Notes under the pieces: generated by a model
Databases searched by the model: none
The model's input: the letters and a program-made list of their open reading frames with translations, nothing else
What the model was told of the DNA's origin: nothing
Program-made: the position numbers and the translations under genes
Source of the DNA: Savagea sp.
GTDB lineage: Bacteria; Bacillota; Bacilli; Bacillales_A; Planococcaceae
Length of the DNA: 42,370 nt
Assembly: GCA_030146155.1 (NCBI GenBank)
Contig: JASLCF010000137.1
Span: 1-42,370, forward strand
Reading direction: 5' to 3'
Shown here: positions 32,689 through 41,228 of the stretch, piece after piece
Position numbering within the stretch: position 1 is the first letter of the stretch
Layout of the letters: the number at the start of each line of letters is the position of its first letter

Positions 32689-33159
32689 ATGAAAAAAATT
32701 ATTGCATTAGAAGGCAAAGAACAATTAACTGAAGAAGTAAAACAATTCGATCAATCACTCCAACAAGTAGTGAAGGATTTGAAAGAAACTGTGAAGAAAA
32801 CAGAAGGTGTCGCATTATCAGCCCCTCAAATCGGAGTCAATCAACGAGTGACGGTCATTGATTTTAAAGACGAAAGAGAACCGCTTGTATTAGTGAATCC
32901 GACATTAGTTAAATTTTTCGAAACCTCAGTAGAAATGGAAGGTTGTTTAAGCTATCCGAATGTTTTTGGAGAAGTAAAGCGACCGAGAGCTATTATTATT
33001 GAAGCGGAAGATGAACAGGGACAAGTATTTGAAATTACAGCAGAAGATTTCGAAGCACGTGTGATTTTACATGAGATGGATCATTTATATGGTGTATCAT
33101 TCAAAGATAAAATTAGTCGTTTTGTTGCTTTAGATGAATTTGAGGAGGATATAGAATGA
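32689..33159 (+). CDS. def: Peptide deformylase
   Basis: Def removes the formyl group from nascent N termini and is a metalloenzyme. The protein has about 156 residues. Motif 2 is EGCLSYPNVFGEV, with the metal-binding cysteine, and motif 3 is ILHEMDHLYGV, with both histidines and the catalytic glutamate. Motif 1 reads GVALSAPQIG where the usual form is GVGLAAPQ, a change at two positions. Because motifs 2 and 3 are complete the enzyme is probably active, unlike the degenerate Def-like protein reported next to fmt in Staphylococcus aureus. The ATG at 32689 follows AAGGAG at ideal distance. It overlaps fmt by 4 bp. Confidence 0.94.
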   Translation: MKKIIALEGKEQLTEEVKQFDQSLQQVVKDLKETVKKTEGVALSAPQIGVNQRVTVIDFKDEREPLVLVNPTLVKFFETSVEMEGCLSYPNVFGEVKRPRAIIIEAEDEQGQVFEITAEDFEARVILHEMDHLYGVSFKDKISRFVALDEFEEDIE

Positions 33160-34097
33160 AAAAAGTTGTTTTCATGGGTACCCCACAGTTTTCAGTGCCG
33201 ATTTTAACAATGTTAGTTGAAGAAGGATATGAGGTGGTAGCAGTCGTTACTCAACCTGATCGACCGGTAGGGAGAAAGCGCGTCATGACTCCACCACCAG
33301 TGAAGGTAGAAGCTGATCGACTGGGATTATTGACCATTCAACCTGAAAAAATAACACCAGAAGTCATCTCCGAAATTCAAGCATTACAACCAGATCTACT
33401 CATTACTGCTGCATTTGGCCAAATTTTACCTGAAGCTTTATTACAACTTCCGACTTTTGGAGCCATTAATGTACATGCCTCTTTGTTGCCAAAATATAGA
33501 GGAGGCGCACCGATTCACCAAGCTATTATCGATGGTCAGCGTGAAACGGGTGTAACCATTATGTATATGGTTAAACGATTGGATGCTGGTAATATGATTG
33601 CACAACGTAGTATTCCTATTACAGATGCAGATGATACAGGTATCTTATTCGAAAAACTTTCACTAGTGGGGGAAGAATTATTAAAAGAGACATTGCCGAC
33701 TATTTTTAATCGAACGAATGCGAGTATCCCACAAAATGAAGAAGAAGTCACATTTGCTAGCAATATTTCTAGAGAGCAAGAACGCATAGACTGGAATCGT
33801 CCAGGTCGTGCTATTTTCAATCAAATTCGTGGATTACACCCTTGGCCAGTTGCCTTTACAACTTTTCAAGGAGAAACGGTAAAAATTTGGCAAGCACATC
33901 TAGTAAGTTCTCCATCAGAAAAAAGTACCCCTGGAGAAATTCTCGTGATGGAAGGTAACCAGCTGATTGTCAGTAGTGCAGATCAAGAAGCAATTGCTAT
34001 TCAAACGATTCAGCCAGCGGGTAAAAAGAAGATGGACGTTGCCCAGTTTATTAATGGCAACGGAGATAAATGGAAGGTTGGCGAATCATTCGAATGA
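33156..34097 (+). CDS. fmt: Methionyl-tRNA formyltransferase
   Basis: Fmt formylates initiator methionyl-tRNA using 10-formyl-tetrahydrofolate. The 313-residue protein has VFMGTPQFSVPILTML near residue 5, TQPDRPVGRKR near 36, and the catalytic stretch INVHASLLPKYRGGAPIHQA near 107-126, which holds the conserved Asn and His of the family. The C-terminal tRNA-binding domain includes GLHPWPVAFTTF near 226. It overlaps def and rsmB by 4 bp each. Pairing with def links formylation and deformylation of starts. Confidence 0.97.
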   Translation: MKKVVFMGTPQFSVPILTMLVEEGYEVVAVVTQPDRPVGRKRVMTPPPVKVEADRLGLLTIQPEKITPEVISEIQALQPDLLITAAFGQILPEALLQLPTFGAINVHASLLPKYRGGAPIHQAIIDGQRETGVTIMYMVKRLDAGNMIAQRSIPITDADDTGILFEKLSLVGEELLKETLPTIFNRTNASIPQNEEEVTFASNISREQERIDWNRPGRAIFNQIRGLHPWPVAFTTFQGETVKIWQAHLVSSPSEKSTPGEILVMEGNQLIVSSADQEAIAIQTIQPAGKKKMDVAQFINGNGDKWKVGESFE

Positions 34098-35443
34098 AAA
34101 CTAAAAAATCACAAAGAGTCAATTCACACAATGTGCGGGATGTTGCCTTGCAAATTATTCAAGAAATTGAGCAAAATCAAGCGTACAGCAATCTTGCTTT
34201 AAGTGAAGCTTTGCAAAAAAGCACTCTGAATGACTTAGATAAAAATTTATTAACAGAGTTGGTTTATGGAACCACCCAGATGAAGTATGCGTTAGATTAT
34301 TTAGTTGAACCTTATATTAAAGGCAAATTGTCCCCTTGGGTCAGAAATTTAATTCGTCTTTCTGTCTACCAATTGTATTATTTAACAAAGATACCTGAAC
34401 GCGCAGTCGTTTTTGAAGCAGTAGAGATTGCGAAACGTCGAGGTCATCAAGGCATTACTTCAACCGTGAATGGTATTTTACGCGCCTATTTAAGGCAAGG
34501 CCCTCAAGCATTTGAATCGATTAAAGATCCCGTGCAACGTGTGGCTATTGAAACTTCTCATCCGCAGTGGTTAATCGAAAGATGGGTGGAACAATACGGG
34601 TTTGAACAAGCGAAAGCCATCGCTATTGCAAACAATACAAAACCAGAATCTAGTGCGCGTTGGAATCAAACGATGACGACTAAAGAAATGTTGCTAGATC
34701 GACTAGAAGAAGAAGGATTTGTTGTTGAGGAACATCCGTTGATTGAAGAAGCCTTAGTAGCTGAACAGGGTAATTTCGCCACTTCCTATGCATATCATCA
34801 AGGGCAGTTATCTGTTCAAGATACGAGTTCAATGATGGCTGTTGAAGCCTTGCAAGTTGAAGATGATCAGCAAGTTCTCGATTTATGTGCAGCGCCAGGA
34901 GGTAAAGCAACGTTTATTGCAGAACGCTTAAATGGAACAGGGAAAGTGTTTGCTCATGATATCCATCCCCATAAAATTGAACGAATCCAAGAGCAAATTG
35001 AACGATTACATTTAACGAATATTGAAGCATCCACTTTGGATGGGGTAGAAGTAGCATCAAAGTATACACCTGCGACTTTTGACCGCATTTTAATCGACGC
35101 ACCTTGTAGTGGATTAGGTGTCATTCGCCGTAAGCCAGAAATTAAATATAGCAAGGATGCACAGAGTATTCGTGAACTTTCGCATTTACAATTCAAGTTG
35201 GTAAAAGAAGCGATACCTTTATTAAAGAAGGATGGTTTGCTTGTATATAGTACATGTACAATTGATGCATTAGAAAACGAACAAGTCGTCGCCCGCGTAC
35301 TTGAACAATTTGGCGATGAAGTGAAATTGATTCGTACACCATTACATGATGCATTACAAGTTGAGGAGGACACGATTCAATTACTACCTCAATTGATGCA
35401 ATCAGATGGATTTTTTATCTCGGTCTTTCAAAAGATGAATTAA
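34094..35443 (+). CDS. rsmB: 16S rRNA (cytosine-967-C5)-methyltransferase RsmB
   Basis: RsmB (Sun) methylates cytosine 967 of 16S rRNA with S-adenosylmethionine. The protein has about 449 residues. An N-terminal NusB-like RNA-binding domain (residues about 8-140, VRDVALQIIQEIEQNQAYSN) precedes the Rossmann methyltransferase domain with VLDLCAAPGGKATFIAE near 262. The two cysteine motifs are DAPCSGLGVIRRKPEIKYSK near 331 and YSTCTIDALENEQ near 381. The ATG at 34094 overlaps the fmt stop; an upstream ATG at 34070 would lie well inside fmt. In Bacillus subtilis rlmN follows; here stp starts 15 bp later. Confidence 0.95.
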   Translation: MKTKKSQRVNSHNVRDVALQIIQEIEQNQAYSNLALSEALQKSTLNDLDKNLLTELVYGTTQMKYALDYLVEPYIKGKLSPWVRNLIRLSVYQLYYLTKIPERAVVFEAVEIAKRRGHQGITSTVNGILRAYLRQGPQAFESIKDPVQRVAIETSHPQWLIERWVEQYGFEQAKAIAIANNTKPESSARWNQTMTTKEMLLDRLEEEGFVVEEHPLIEEALVAEQGNFATSYAYHQGQLSVQDTSSMMAVEALQVEDDQQVLDLCAAPGGKATFIAERLNGTGKVFAHDIHPHKIERIQEQIERLHLTNIEASTLDGVEVASKYTPATFDRILIDAPCSGLGVIRRKPEIKYSKDAQSIRELSHLQFKLVKEAIPLLKKDGLLVYSTCTIDALENEQVVARVLEQFGDEVKLIRTPLHDALQVEEDTIQLLPQLMQSDGFFISVFQKMN

Positions 35444-35458
35444 GGGGGAGGTGTCATC

Positions 35459-36220
35459 ATGCATTACGCATTACTGTCGGACATCGGAAAAAAGCGGTCA
35501 GTGAATGAAGATCGTGTAGCTGTATTTACAGCACCTTGGAATAAAGAGTTACTTTTGGCAATTATTGCAGATGGAATGGGTGGACATCGCGGGGGAGATT
35601 ATGCGAGTAAAACGGCAGTTCAATTAATTGGTCAACGCTTCAACGAAATCAATCAAGAGAATTGTCAAGCAGTGAATTGGGAGCAATGGTTGAAAGAAGC
35701 TGTGGATGAAATTAATCATCATATTTTCGATTTAAGTCTACGGAATGAAAAGTATAAAGGAATGGGAACGACTTTAGATATTGTCATTCGTTTTCATCAA
35801 CAATGTTTTATTGCTCATGTTGGAGATAGCCGAGTATACCAATGGGAGAATAAGCATTTAAAACAACTAACCAAAGACCACTCTTTTGTGAATGTTTTAA
35901 TTGAAAGTGGAGAAATTACAGAGGACGAAGCTAAGAATCATCCAAATAAAAATTGGATCGTGCGAGCGGTAGGTTCTGAAAGAAGAACAGAGGTTGATTT
36001 TTTACAGTTAAAAACAACGATAGGCTCTGTATTATTGATGTGTACAGATGGATTGACAAATAAATTAACGGATACAGAAATTGCCACGATTATTGAACAA
36101 ACTCAAACGTTAGAAGAATGTGCTCATCAACTGGTGGATGAAGCCAATGCGAAAGGTGGAGAGGATAATATTTCAGTTATCCTCATTCAAATGAATGAAA
36201 GTGAGGTGGACGTTCTATGA
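35459..36220 (+). CDS. stp: PP2C-family Ser/Thr protein phosphatase (PrpC/Stp)
   Basis: This is a metal-dependent phosphatase that reverses PrkC phosphorylation. The 253-residue protein has all PP2C motifs: SDIGKKRSVNEDR near residue 7, IADGMGGHRGGDYASKTA near 36, GMGTTLDIVI near 101, IAHVGDSRVYQW near 118, NWIVRAVGSE near 164, MCTDGLTNKLTD near 193, and GGEDNISVILIQM near 235. The aspartates that hold the metals are present. A GGGGGAGG ribosome binding site precedes the ATG. It overlaps prkC by 4 bp, the standard phosphatase-kinase pair. Confidence 0.96.
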   Translation: MHYALLSDIGKKRSVNEDRVAVFTAPWNKELLLAIIADGMGGHRGGDYASKTAVQLIGQRFNEINQENCQAVNWEQWLKEAVDEINHHIFDLSLRNEKYKGMGTTLDIVIRFHQQCFIAHVGDSRVYQWENKHLKQLTKDHSFVNVLIESGEITEDEAKNHPNKNWIVRAVGSERRTEVDFLQLKTTIGSVLLMCTDGLTNKLTDTEIATIIEQTQTLEECAHQLVDEANAKGGEDNISVILIQMNESEVDVL

Positions 36221-38157
36221 TTGGAAAACGAATAGGTGAACGCTATGAACTGTTACAAGTCATTGGCGAAGGTGGTATGTCTCGTGTGTATTTGGCAAAA
36301 GATATTATTCTAGATCGTGAAGTGGCAATAAAAATCTTACACTATGATTTTGCACATGAAGATGATTTAAAGAAAAGATTCCAACGAGAAGCCTTATCTG
36401 CTACCAGTTTAACGCATCCTAATATCGTGGACATTTATGATGTAGGAGAAGATGGTGAGCTACATTACTTAGTGATGGAATACATTAATGGACAAACCTT
36501 AAAAACATATATCCAACAAAAAGGTCGATTAACGGCGGACGAAGCTGTGCCTATCATGAAGCAATTAGTGTCTGCTATTTCTCATGCCCATCACAGTGGA
36601 ATTATTCACCGAGACATCAAGCCTCAAAACATCTTGATGGATGCAGAGGGAGAAGTGAAGATTACTGACTTTGGAATTGCAATGGCATTAAATGCAACTG
36701 CCTATACTAAAACAAATTCAATCATCGGTACTGTTCACTACTTATCTCCTGAGCAAGCACGCGGAGGAATTGCCTCTAAACGTTCAGATCTATACTCTTT
36801 AGGTATTGTTTTTTATGAATTATTAACTGGAGAATTACCATTTGCTGCGGAGTCAGCTGTTGCCATTGCATTGAAACATTTACAAGAAGAGATTCCATCT
36901 GTTCGAGCACGTTTTCCTGATATTCCACAGAGTGTAGAGAATGTCATTTTAAAGTCAACCGCTAAAAATAGTAATGATCGTTATTTATCGGCAGATGATA
37001 TGTATGAAGATTTATCAACTGTCTTAGATGCAAGTCGATTAAATGAACCTAAATACGAAGTGATGATTGATGACGATGCAACCAAAGTGATGCCAGCGAT
37101 TAAAAATATTCCTATTGATCCTTTAGACGAACGGACAAAAGTGCTGGCTACGTCGCAAGAACCTAAAGAAGAAACGACTGCAGTAAAACCACTTCCTACA
37201 AAAAAGAAAAAGAAGAAGTGGATGTGGCCAGTGATTGGATTTTCTGCAATTCTCCTTGCACTCATTCTTTATTTAGTTTTATCCAATAAAGATATCGCAG
37301 TGCCTGATGTGACAGGGTTAGAAAAAGAAGATGCAATTGAACAACTCGAAAAACTAGGTTTCATTCTCGACGAAGTGACGGAAGAACACTCGGATGACGT
37401 GGAAGAAAATCGAGTCATTCAAACGATACCAAAAGCTGATGCTAAACGTGCAAAAGGCTCAAAGATAACACTCTTTGTCAGTTTAGGCAGTGAAAAAGAG
37501 CAATTTGGGAATTATGTTGGAAGAAAGTACGGAGACATTACTTCGATGCTTACGGATTATAAGAAAGTCCGTTCTGAAGAAAAACATAGTGACGCACCAG
37601 CGGGGGAAATCATTGAACAAAACATTGAACCTGGAGAAGAAGTGATTCCGAGTGAAACGGAGGTACTCTTTACGATAAGTGCAGGTGTAGAGTTTGTGAA
37701 GGTTGAAAATTTATCTAATTATACAAATGAACAATTGATTCAATATGCGAAGGAGTCCGGATTTAATATTATTAAATCGAGAGAAGAGCATTCTTTAAAT
37801 GTTGAAGAAGGAAAAGTAATTTCTCAAAAACCTGCTCCTCAAAGTGAGGCTAAAAAAGGAAGCGATATTCATGTCGTTATTTCTAAAGGACCGCCTGAAA
37901 AAAAAGCAAAACTTTTAATTCGAACAGTGACTATTCCTTATGACGAAGAAGCTGAGGGAGAGACACAATCGATTAAAATTTATATTCAAGATAAAAGTCA
38001 TTCAATGACAGATCCTATTGAAGAATTTACGATTACAGAAACAGTAAAGAAAAGAATCACTATAGAATTAGAAGAAGGCATGAGAGGTGGCTACCGTATT
38101 ATGAAAGATGCCACTGTTATTGAAGAAGAAATGTTTGATTACAATGATGTAAAATAA
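36217..38157 (+). CDS. prkC: PASTA-domain Ser/Thr protein kinase PrkC
   Basis: PrkC is a membrane kinase that senses peptidoglycan fragments or lipid II and controls wall metabolism, division and dormancy-related processes. The 646-residue protein has a Hanks-type kinase domain (glycine loop IGEGGMSRVY near residue 16, Lys39 in VAIKIL, catalytic HRDIKPQN near 131, DFGIA near 151, activation loop with NATAYTKTNSIIGTVHY, then PEQARGG). A Lys-rich patch precedes one membrane segment at about 333-354. Three extracellular PASTA repeats lie at about residues 358-565, with VPDVTGLEKEDAIEQLEKLG opening the first. The tail is a beta-rich extension ending FDYNDVK. It starts inside stp and is followed by rsgA 12 bp later. 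Confidence 0.96.
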   Translation: MIGKRIGERYELLQVIGEGGMSRVYLAKDIILDREVAIKILHYDFAHEDDLKKRFQREALSATSLTHPNIVDIYDVGEDGELHYLVMEYINGQTLKTYIQQKGRLTADEAVPIMKQLVSAISHAHHSGIIHRDIKPQNILMDAEGEVKITDFGIAMALNATAYTKTNSIIGTVHYLSPEQARGGIASKRSDLYSLGIVFYELLTGELPFAAESAVAIALKHLQEEIPSVRARFPDIPQSVENVILKSTAKNSNDRYLSADDMYEDLSTVLDASRLNEPKYEVMIDDDATKVMPAIKNIPIDPLDERTKVLATSQEPKEETTAVKPLPTKKKKKKWMWPVIGFSAILLALILYLVLSNKDIAVPDVTGLEKEDAIEQLEKLGFILDEVTEEHSDDVEENRVIQTIPKADAKRAKGSKITLFVSLGSEKEQFGNYVGRKYGDITSMLTDYKKVRSEEKHSDAPAGEIIEQNIEPGEEVIPSETEVLFTISAGVEFVKVENLSNYTNEQLIQYAKESGFNIIKSREEHSLNVEEGKVISQKPAPQSEAKKGSDIHVVISKGPPEKKAKLLIRTVTIPYDEEAEGETQSIKIYIQDKSHSMTDPIEEFTITETVKKRITIELEEGMRGGYRIMKDATVIEEEMFDYNDVK

Positions 38158-38169
38158 GAGGAGGGTATT

Positions 38170-39051
38170 ATGACTGTAGGTCGCATTCAAAAAATTAACC
38201 GTGACGTTTATGAAGTAGCTGTCGATGATGAAGTCGTGTTATGTACAGGGCGAGGCGTATTTAGAAATCAAAAAATTAAACCATTAGTTGGAGATGAAGT
38301 GACCCTAACGAGAGATGATGAAAATTTATCGTTGATTACAGCGATTCATCCTCGTAAAAATGAACTTGTTCGTCCACCAATTGCAAATATTGATCAAGTC
38401 ATTTTAGTTTTTTCAGCAAAAGAACCTGATTTCAGTTTATTTTTACTGGATCGTTTTTTAACGGTGATTGAAAGTTATCAAGCTGATTTATTAATTGTAG
38501 TCACAAAAATGGACCTATTAACAGCAGACGAAAAACAAGCGATTGAAAAGTCAATTCTGTATTACCAATCCATCGGTTATACATTTATCTTAGTTGATGC
38601 CTTGTCAGAGATTGAAACCTCTCTATTTAAAGAGAGAATTTCACAGCAAGTTTCTGTACTTGCTGGGCAATCTGGAGTAGGAAAGTCTACTTTGTTAAAT
38701 CGATTGGCCCCTACTTTACAATTAGAGACCAACGAAATCTCTTCAGCTTTAGGGAGAGGAAAGCATACGACAAGACATGTCCAACTGTTACCTTTATATG
38801 ATGGGTTTATCGCTGATTCACCTGGATTTAGTTCTTTAGATTTTGATCACATCGAAAAAGAAGAGATTCAATTTTCATTTATTGAATTCTTACCGTTACG
38901 CGAGCACTGTAAATTTTCATCTTGTCTCCATGTGAAAGAACCGAAATGTGCAGTGAAAGCAGCAGTGGAATCTGGCGAAATTTTATCTACAAGATACGAA
39001 CATTACATTCACTTTTTAGAAGAAACTATGAATAGGAAGCCGAGGTATTAA
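38170..39051 (+). CDS. rsgA: Ribosome small subunit-dependent GTPase RsgA
   Basis: RsgA (CpgA, YloQ) is a GTPase that helps the final maturation of 30S subunits. The 293-residue protein has an N-terminal OB fold, then a circularly permuted GTPase domain in which G4 (VVTKMDLL near residue 115) comes before G1 (LAGQSGVGKSTLLNRL near 166) and G3 (DSPGFSSLDF near 218). A C-terminal zinc site follows with HCKFSSCLHVKEPKC near 246. GAGGAGGG precedes the ATG. In Bacillus it is a PrkC substrate, which fits this position. Confidence 0.96.
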   Translation: MTVGRIQKINRDVYEVAVDDEVVLCTGRGVFRNQKIKPLVGDEVTLTRDDENLSLITAIHPRKNELVRPPIANIDQVILVFSAKEPDFSLFLLDRFLTVIESYQADLLIVVTKMDLLTADEKQAIEKSILYYQSIGYTFILVDALSEIETSLFKERISQQVSVLAGQSGVGKSTLLNRLAPTLQLETNEISSALGRGKHTTRHVQLLPLYDGFIADSPGFSSLDFDHIEKEEIQFSFIEFLPLREHCKFSSCLHVKEPKCAVKAAVESGEILSTRYEHYIHFLEETMNRKPRY

Positions 39052-39053
39052 TC

Positions 39054-39716
39054 ATGATTAAAATTGCACCCTCTATTTTATCAGCAGATTTTGCTCAATT
39101 AGGAGCTGAAGTACAGGAAGTAGTAGAAGCAGGAGCGGATTGGATTCATATCGATGTCATGGACGGCCATTTCGTCCCTAATATTACAATAGGTCCATTA
39201 ATTGTAGAAGCGATTCGTCCAGTTACGACAATCCCATTTGATGTTCATTTGATGATTGAAAATCCGGATCAATACATTGAGGCTTTTGCAAAGGCTGGGG
39301 CAGACTACATCACAGTTCATGTGGAAGCTTGTACGCATTTACATCGCACGCTTCAGTTGATTAAAAGTTATGATGTGAAGCCTGGGGTTGTCCTAAACCC
39401 ACATACACCTATAGAATCAATCCTCCCTATTTTAGAAGAAGTAGACCTTGTTTTATTTATGACAGTAAATCCAGGTTTTGGAGGTCAGGCATTTATTCCT
39501 TCTGTCTTGAAAAAAGTAAAAGCTTTAAGAGAAATCATTGAAGAACAACAACTTACAATTGATATTCAAATTGATGGGGGAATCAATGAAGATACGATTG
39601 TAGAGGCAGTGGAAGCTGGGGCTAACGTGTTTGTTGCAGGTTCAGCTATCTATGGAAAAGAGAATCGAAAAGAAGCATTAGAACGTATTAAAGATGCTGG
39701 AATGAAGGCTTTGTAA
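39054..39716 (+). CDS. rpe: Ribulose-phosphate 3-epimerase
   Basis: Rpe interconverts ribulose 5-phosphate and xylulose 5-phosphate in the pentose phosphate pathway. The 220-residue TIM-barrel protein has APSILSADFAQLGAEV near residue 5, the metal-binding IHIDVMDGHFVPNITIG near 32, DVHLMIENPDQYI near 64, MTVNPGFGGQAFIP near 138 and IQIDGGINEDTI near 172. It begins 2 bp after the rsgA stop, and its stop abuts the thiN ATG. Confidence 0.97.
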   Translation: MIKIAPSILSADFAQLGAEVQEVVEAGADWIHIDVMDGHFVPNITIGPLIVEAIRPVTTIPFDVHLMIENPDQYIEAFAKAGADYITVHVEACTHLHRTLQLIKSYDVKPGVVLNPHTPIESILPILEEVDLVLFMTVNPGFGGQAFIPSVLKKVKALREIIEEQQLTIDIQIDGGINEDTIVEAVEAGANVFVAGSAIYGKENRKEALERIKDAGMKAL

Positions 39717-40364
39717 ATGAAAGTCATTATTTGTGGGGGTAGTCCGTTTCCAAAAGAACTGCCCCGTTCTTATTTTCCGAGAGATGCTTACTACATTGGT
39801 GCAGACGCCGGAGTTGAGCGTATTCTAATGCAAGGTATCTTCCCTGATTTAGCGATTGGAGATTTTGATTCAATCGTGAAGTTTACAACGCAAGAATTAG
39901 AAGAATTAACGATTCCGCTTGAAATGTTTCCAGGAGAAAAAAATGAAACAGATATGGAACTTGCAATGCAAAAAGCAGTATTGAAAAACCCGAGTGAAGT
40001 TCTGATTTATTTTGGAACGGGTGGACGTCTTGATCATTATCAATCCAATTTGGAGTTAGTGTTAGCCTATCAACTTCAATTTCCAACTGTGAGATTTTGT
40101 ATTGTAGATGATGCTCATGAAATCTCTTTTGTATTGCCAGGAAGCCATCGTTTTGAAAAAAAACCTGATGATTGTTACCTCTCTTTATACGCTTTCCATC
40201 AGCCTGTGAAGGGGATTACATTACGTGGTGTGAAATATGAAGTGACTGACGATCAAATCCCAATAGGTTCTGTAAGATATACGAGTAATGAGATTATAGA
40301 AGAAGAAATGATTCTTCATTTTGAAGAAGGAATCGTACTAATGATTAGAAGTCAAATGCATTAA
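39717..40364 (+). CDS. thiN: Thiamine pyrophosphokinase
   Basis: ThiN transfers pyrophosphate from ATP to thiamine to give thiamine pyrophosphate. The 215-residue protein has YIGADAGVERIL near residue 27, FPDLAIGDFDSI near 42, EKNETDMELAMQKA near 78, and FGTGGRLDHYQSNLELVL near 100, all matching the catalytic domain. A beta-rich thiamine-binding domain follows from about residue 145 (LSLYAFHQPVKGITLRGVKY). It starts directly after the rpe stop and a bidirectional hairpin terminator follows. In Bacillus subtilis spoVM lies between thiN and rpmB; no such small gene was seen here. Confidence 0.95.
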   Translation: MKVIICGGSPFPKELPRSYFPRDAYYIGADAGVERILMQGIFPDLAIGDFDSIVKFTTQELEELTIPLEMFPGEKNETDMELAMQKAVLKNPSEVLIYFGTGGRLDHYQSNLELVLAYQLQFPTVRFCIVDDAHEISFVLPGSHRFEKKPDDCYLSLYAFHQPVKGITLRGVKYEVTDDQIPIGSVRYTSNEIIEEEMILHFEEGIVLMIRSQMH

Positions 40365-40407
40365 AAAAGACGTCCTTTTGATTGCTCAAAAGAGAACGTC
40401 TTTTTTT
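40363..40407. terminator. Bidirectional terminator between thiN and rpmB
   Basis: AAAAAAGACGT (40363-40373) pairs with ACGTCTTTTTTT (40396-40407). An inner TTTTG/CAAAA helix (40376-40380 with 40387-40391) has a 6-nt loop. A and T runs on the two sides allow use by thiN and by the convergent rpmB. Confidence 0.9.
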
Positions 40408-40446
40408 GTGCATGATTCACAGTACGCTAGCTGTACGAACGAATCA

Positions 40447-40635
40447 TTATACGCGTTGTACTTTACCTGATTTTAATGCGCGTGCAGAAACCCAAACTCT
40501 TTTCGGTTTACCGTCAACGAGGATACGAACTTTTTGTAAGTTAGCGCCCCATGTACGACGTGATGAGTTTAATGCGTGTGAACGCGTGTTACCTGTACGT
40601 GCTTTGCGACCAGTAATAACACATTGTTTAGCCAT
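40447..40635 (-). CDS. rpmB: 50S ribosomal protein bL28
   Basis: bL28 is a small basic protein of the large ribosomal subunit. The 62-residue product contains the family sequences MAKQCVITGRKARTGNTRSH, RTWGANLQKVRILVDGKPK and VWVSARALKSGKV. Only one cysteine is left, so it is the zinc-free form seen in Bacillus. GAGGAGG lies before the start codon on the minus strand. It is transcribed against the neighbouring genes, as in Bacillus subtilis, from the promoter at 40687-40715. Confidence 0.97.
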   Translation of the reverse strand: MAKQCVITGRKARTGNTRSHALNSSRRTWGANLQKVRILVDGKPKRVWVSARALKSGKVQRV

Positions 40636-40686
40636 TTTATTACCTCCTCGCGTTAGAATTAGACATGCCTAATTGCATACTTTAAC

Positions 40687-40715
40687 ACTTTACCATAAAC
40701 GACAATCGTCGGCAA
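40687..40715 (-). promoter_or_regulatory. Promoter of rpmB
   Basis: On the minus strand TTGCCG (40715-40710) and TAAAGT (40692-40687) are separated by 17 bp, with a TG one base before the -10 (TATGGTAAAGT). It lies about 50 bp before the rpmB start. Confidence 0.65.
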
Positions 40716-40762
40716 GTATTATTTAAAGACTTTCAAGTGAAATACCTTTACAGTCTGTTTTA

Positions 40763-40771
40763 TGGTATAAT
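40763..40771 (+). promoter_or_regulatory. Extended -10 promoter of the asp23-family gene
   Basis: TGGTATAAT (TATAAT at 40766-40771) carries the TGn extension and lies about 77 bp before the gene at 40848. The -35 region is poor. A second possible -10 (TACAAT at 40809-40814) lies nearer. Confidence 0.6.
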
Positions 40772-40847
40772 TGCTAACACTTGTGTTTTAATCTAGGCAT
40801 GGATATAGTACAATAGAATGAAAATAAGTTTGAGGAGGGACTGTGCA

Positions 40848-41210
40848 ATGTCAATCGAAGTGCAAAATGAATTAGGTACGATTGATTTTACGAATGACGT
40901 CATCGCACAAGTCGTTGGCGAAGCGACGATGGAATGTTATGGAATCGTAGGAATGGCTTCCAAACATCAAATTCGAGACGGCCTAACAGATATTTTAAGA
41001 AAAGAAAATTATGGTCGAGGTGTGGTCGTTCGACAAGCGCCAAATAAAATTGAAATCGATGTATATATTATTGTAAGTTATGGCACTAAAATATCTGAAG
41101 TAGCTTATCAGGTACAATCAAAAGTTAAATACGTGCTAAGCCAAACATTATCACTTTCAGTAGACGCTGTGAATGTTTACGTTCAAGGCGTTCGCGTAAC
41201 GAATGTATAA
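40848..41210 (+). CDS. Asp23/Gls24-family envelope stress protein (YloU)
   Basis: This is a DUF322 (Asp23/Gls24) protein of 120 residues. Typical features are the acidic start (MSIEVQNELGTIDFTNDVIA), GEATMECYGIVGMASK near residue 26, VDVYIIVSYGTKISEVAYQV-like alternation near 74-93, and the end VNVYVQGVRVTNV. Proteins of this family are membrane-associated in Staphylococcus and linked to wall stress; YloU in Bacillus is less well understood. The ATG at 40848 has GAGGAGGG upstream. A longer frame from 40818 would include that site. It is followed by fakA after 18 bp, an arrangement conserved in Firmicutes. Confidence 0.93.
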   Translation: MSIEVQNELGTIDFTNDVIAQVVGEATMECYGIVGMASKHQIRDGLTDILRKENYGRGVVVRQAPNKIEIDVYIIVSYGTKISEVAYQVQSKVKYVLSQTLSLSVDAVNVYVQGVRVTNV

Positions 41211-41228
41211 AAGGAGGATATCAATCAA

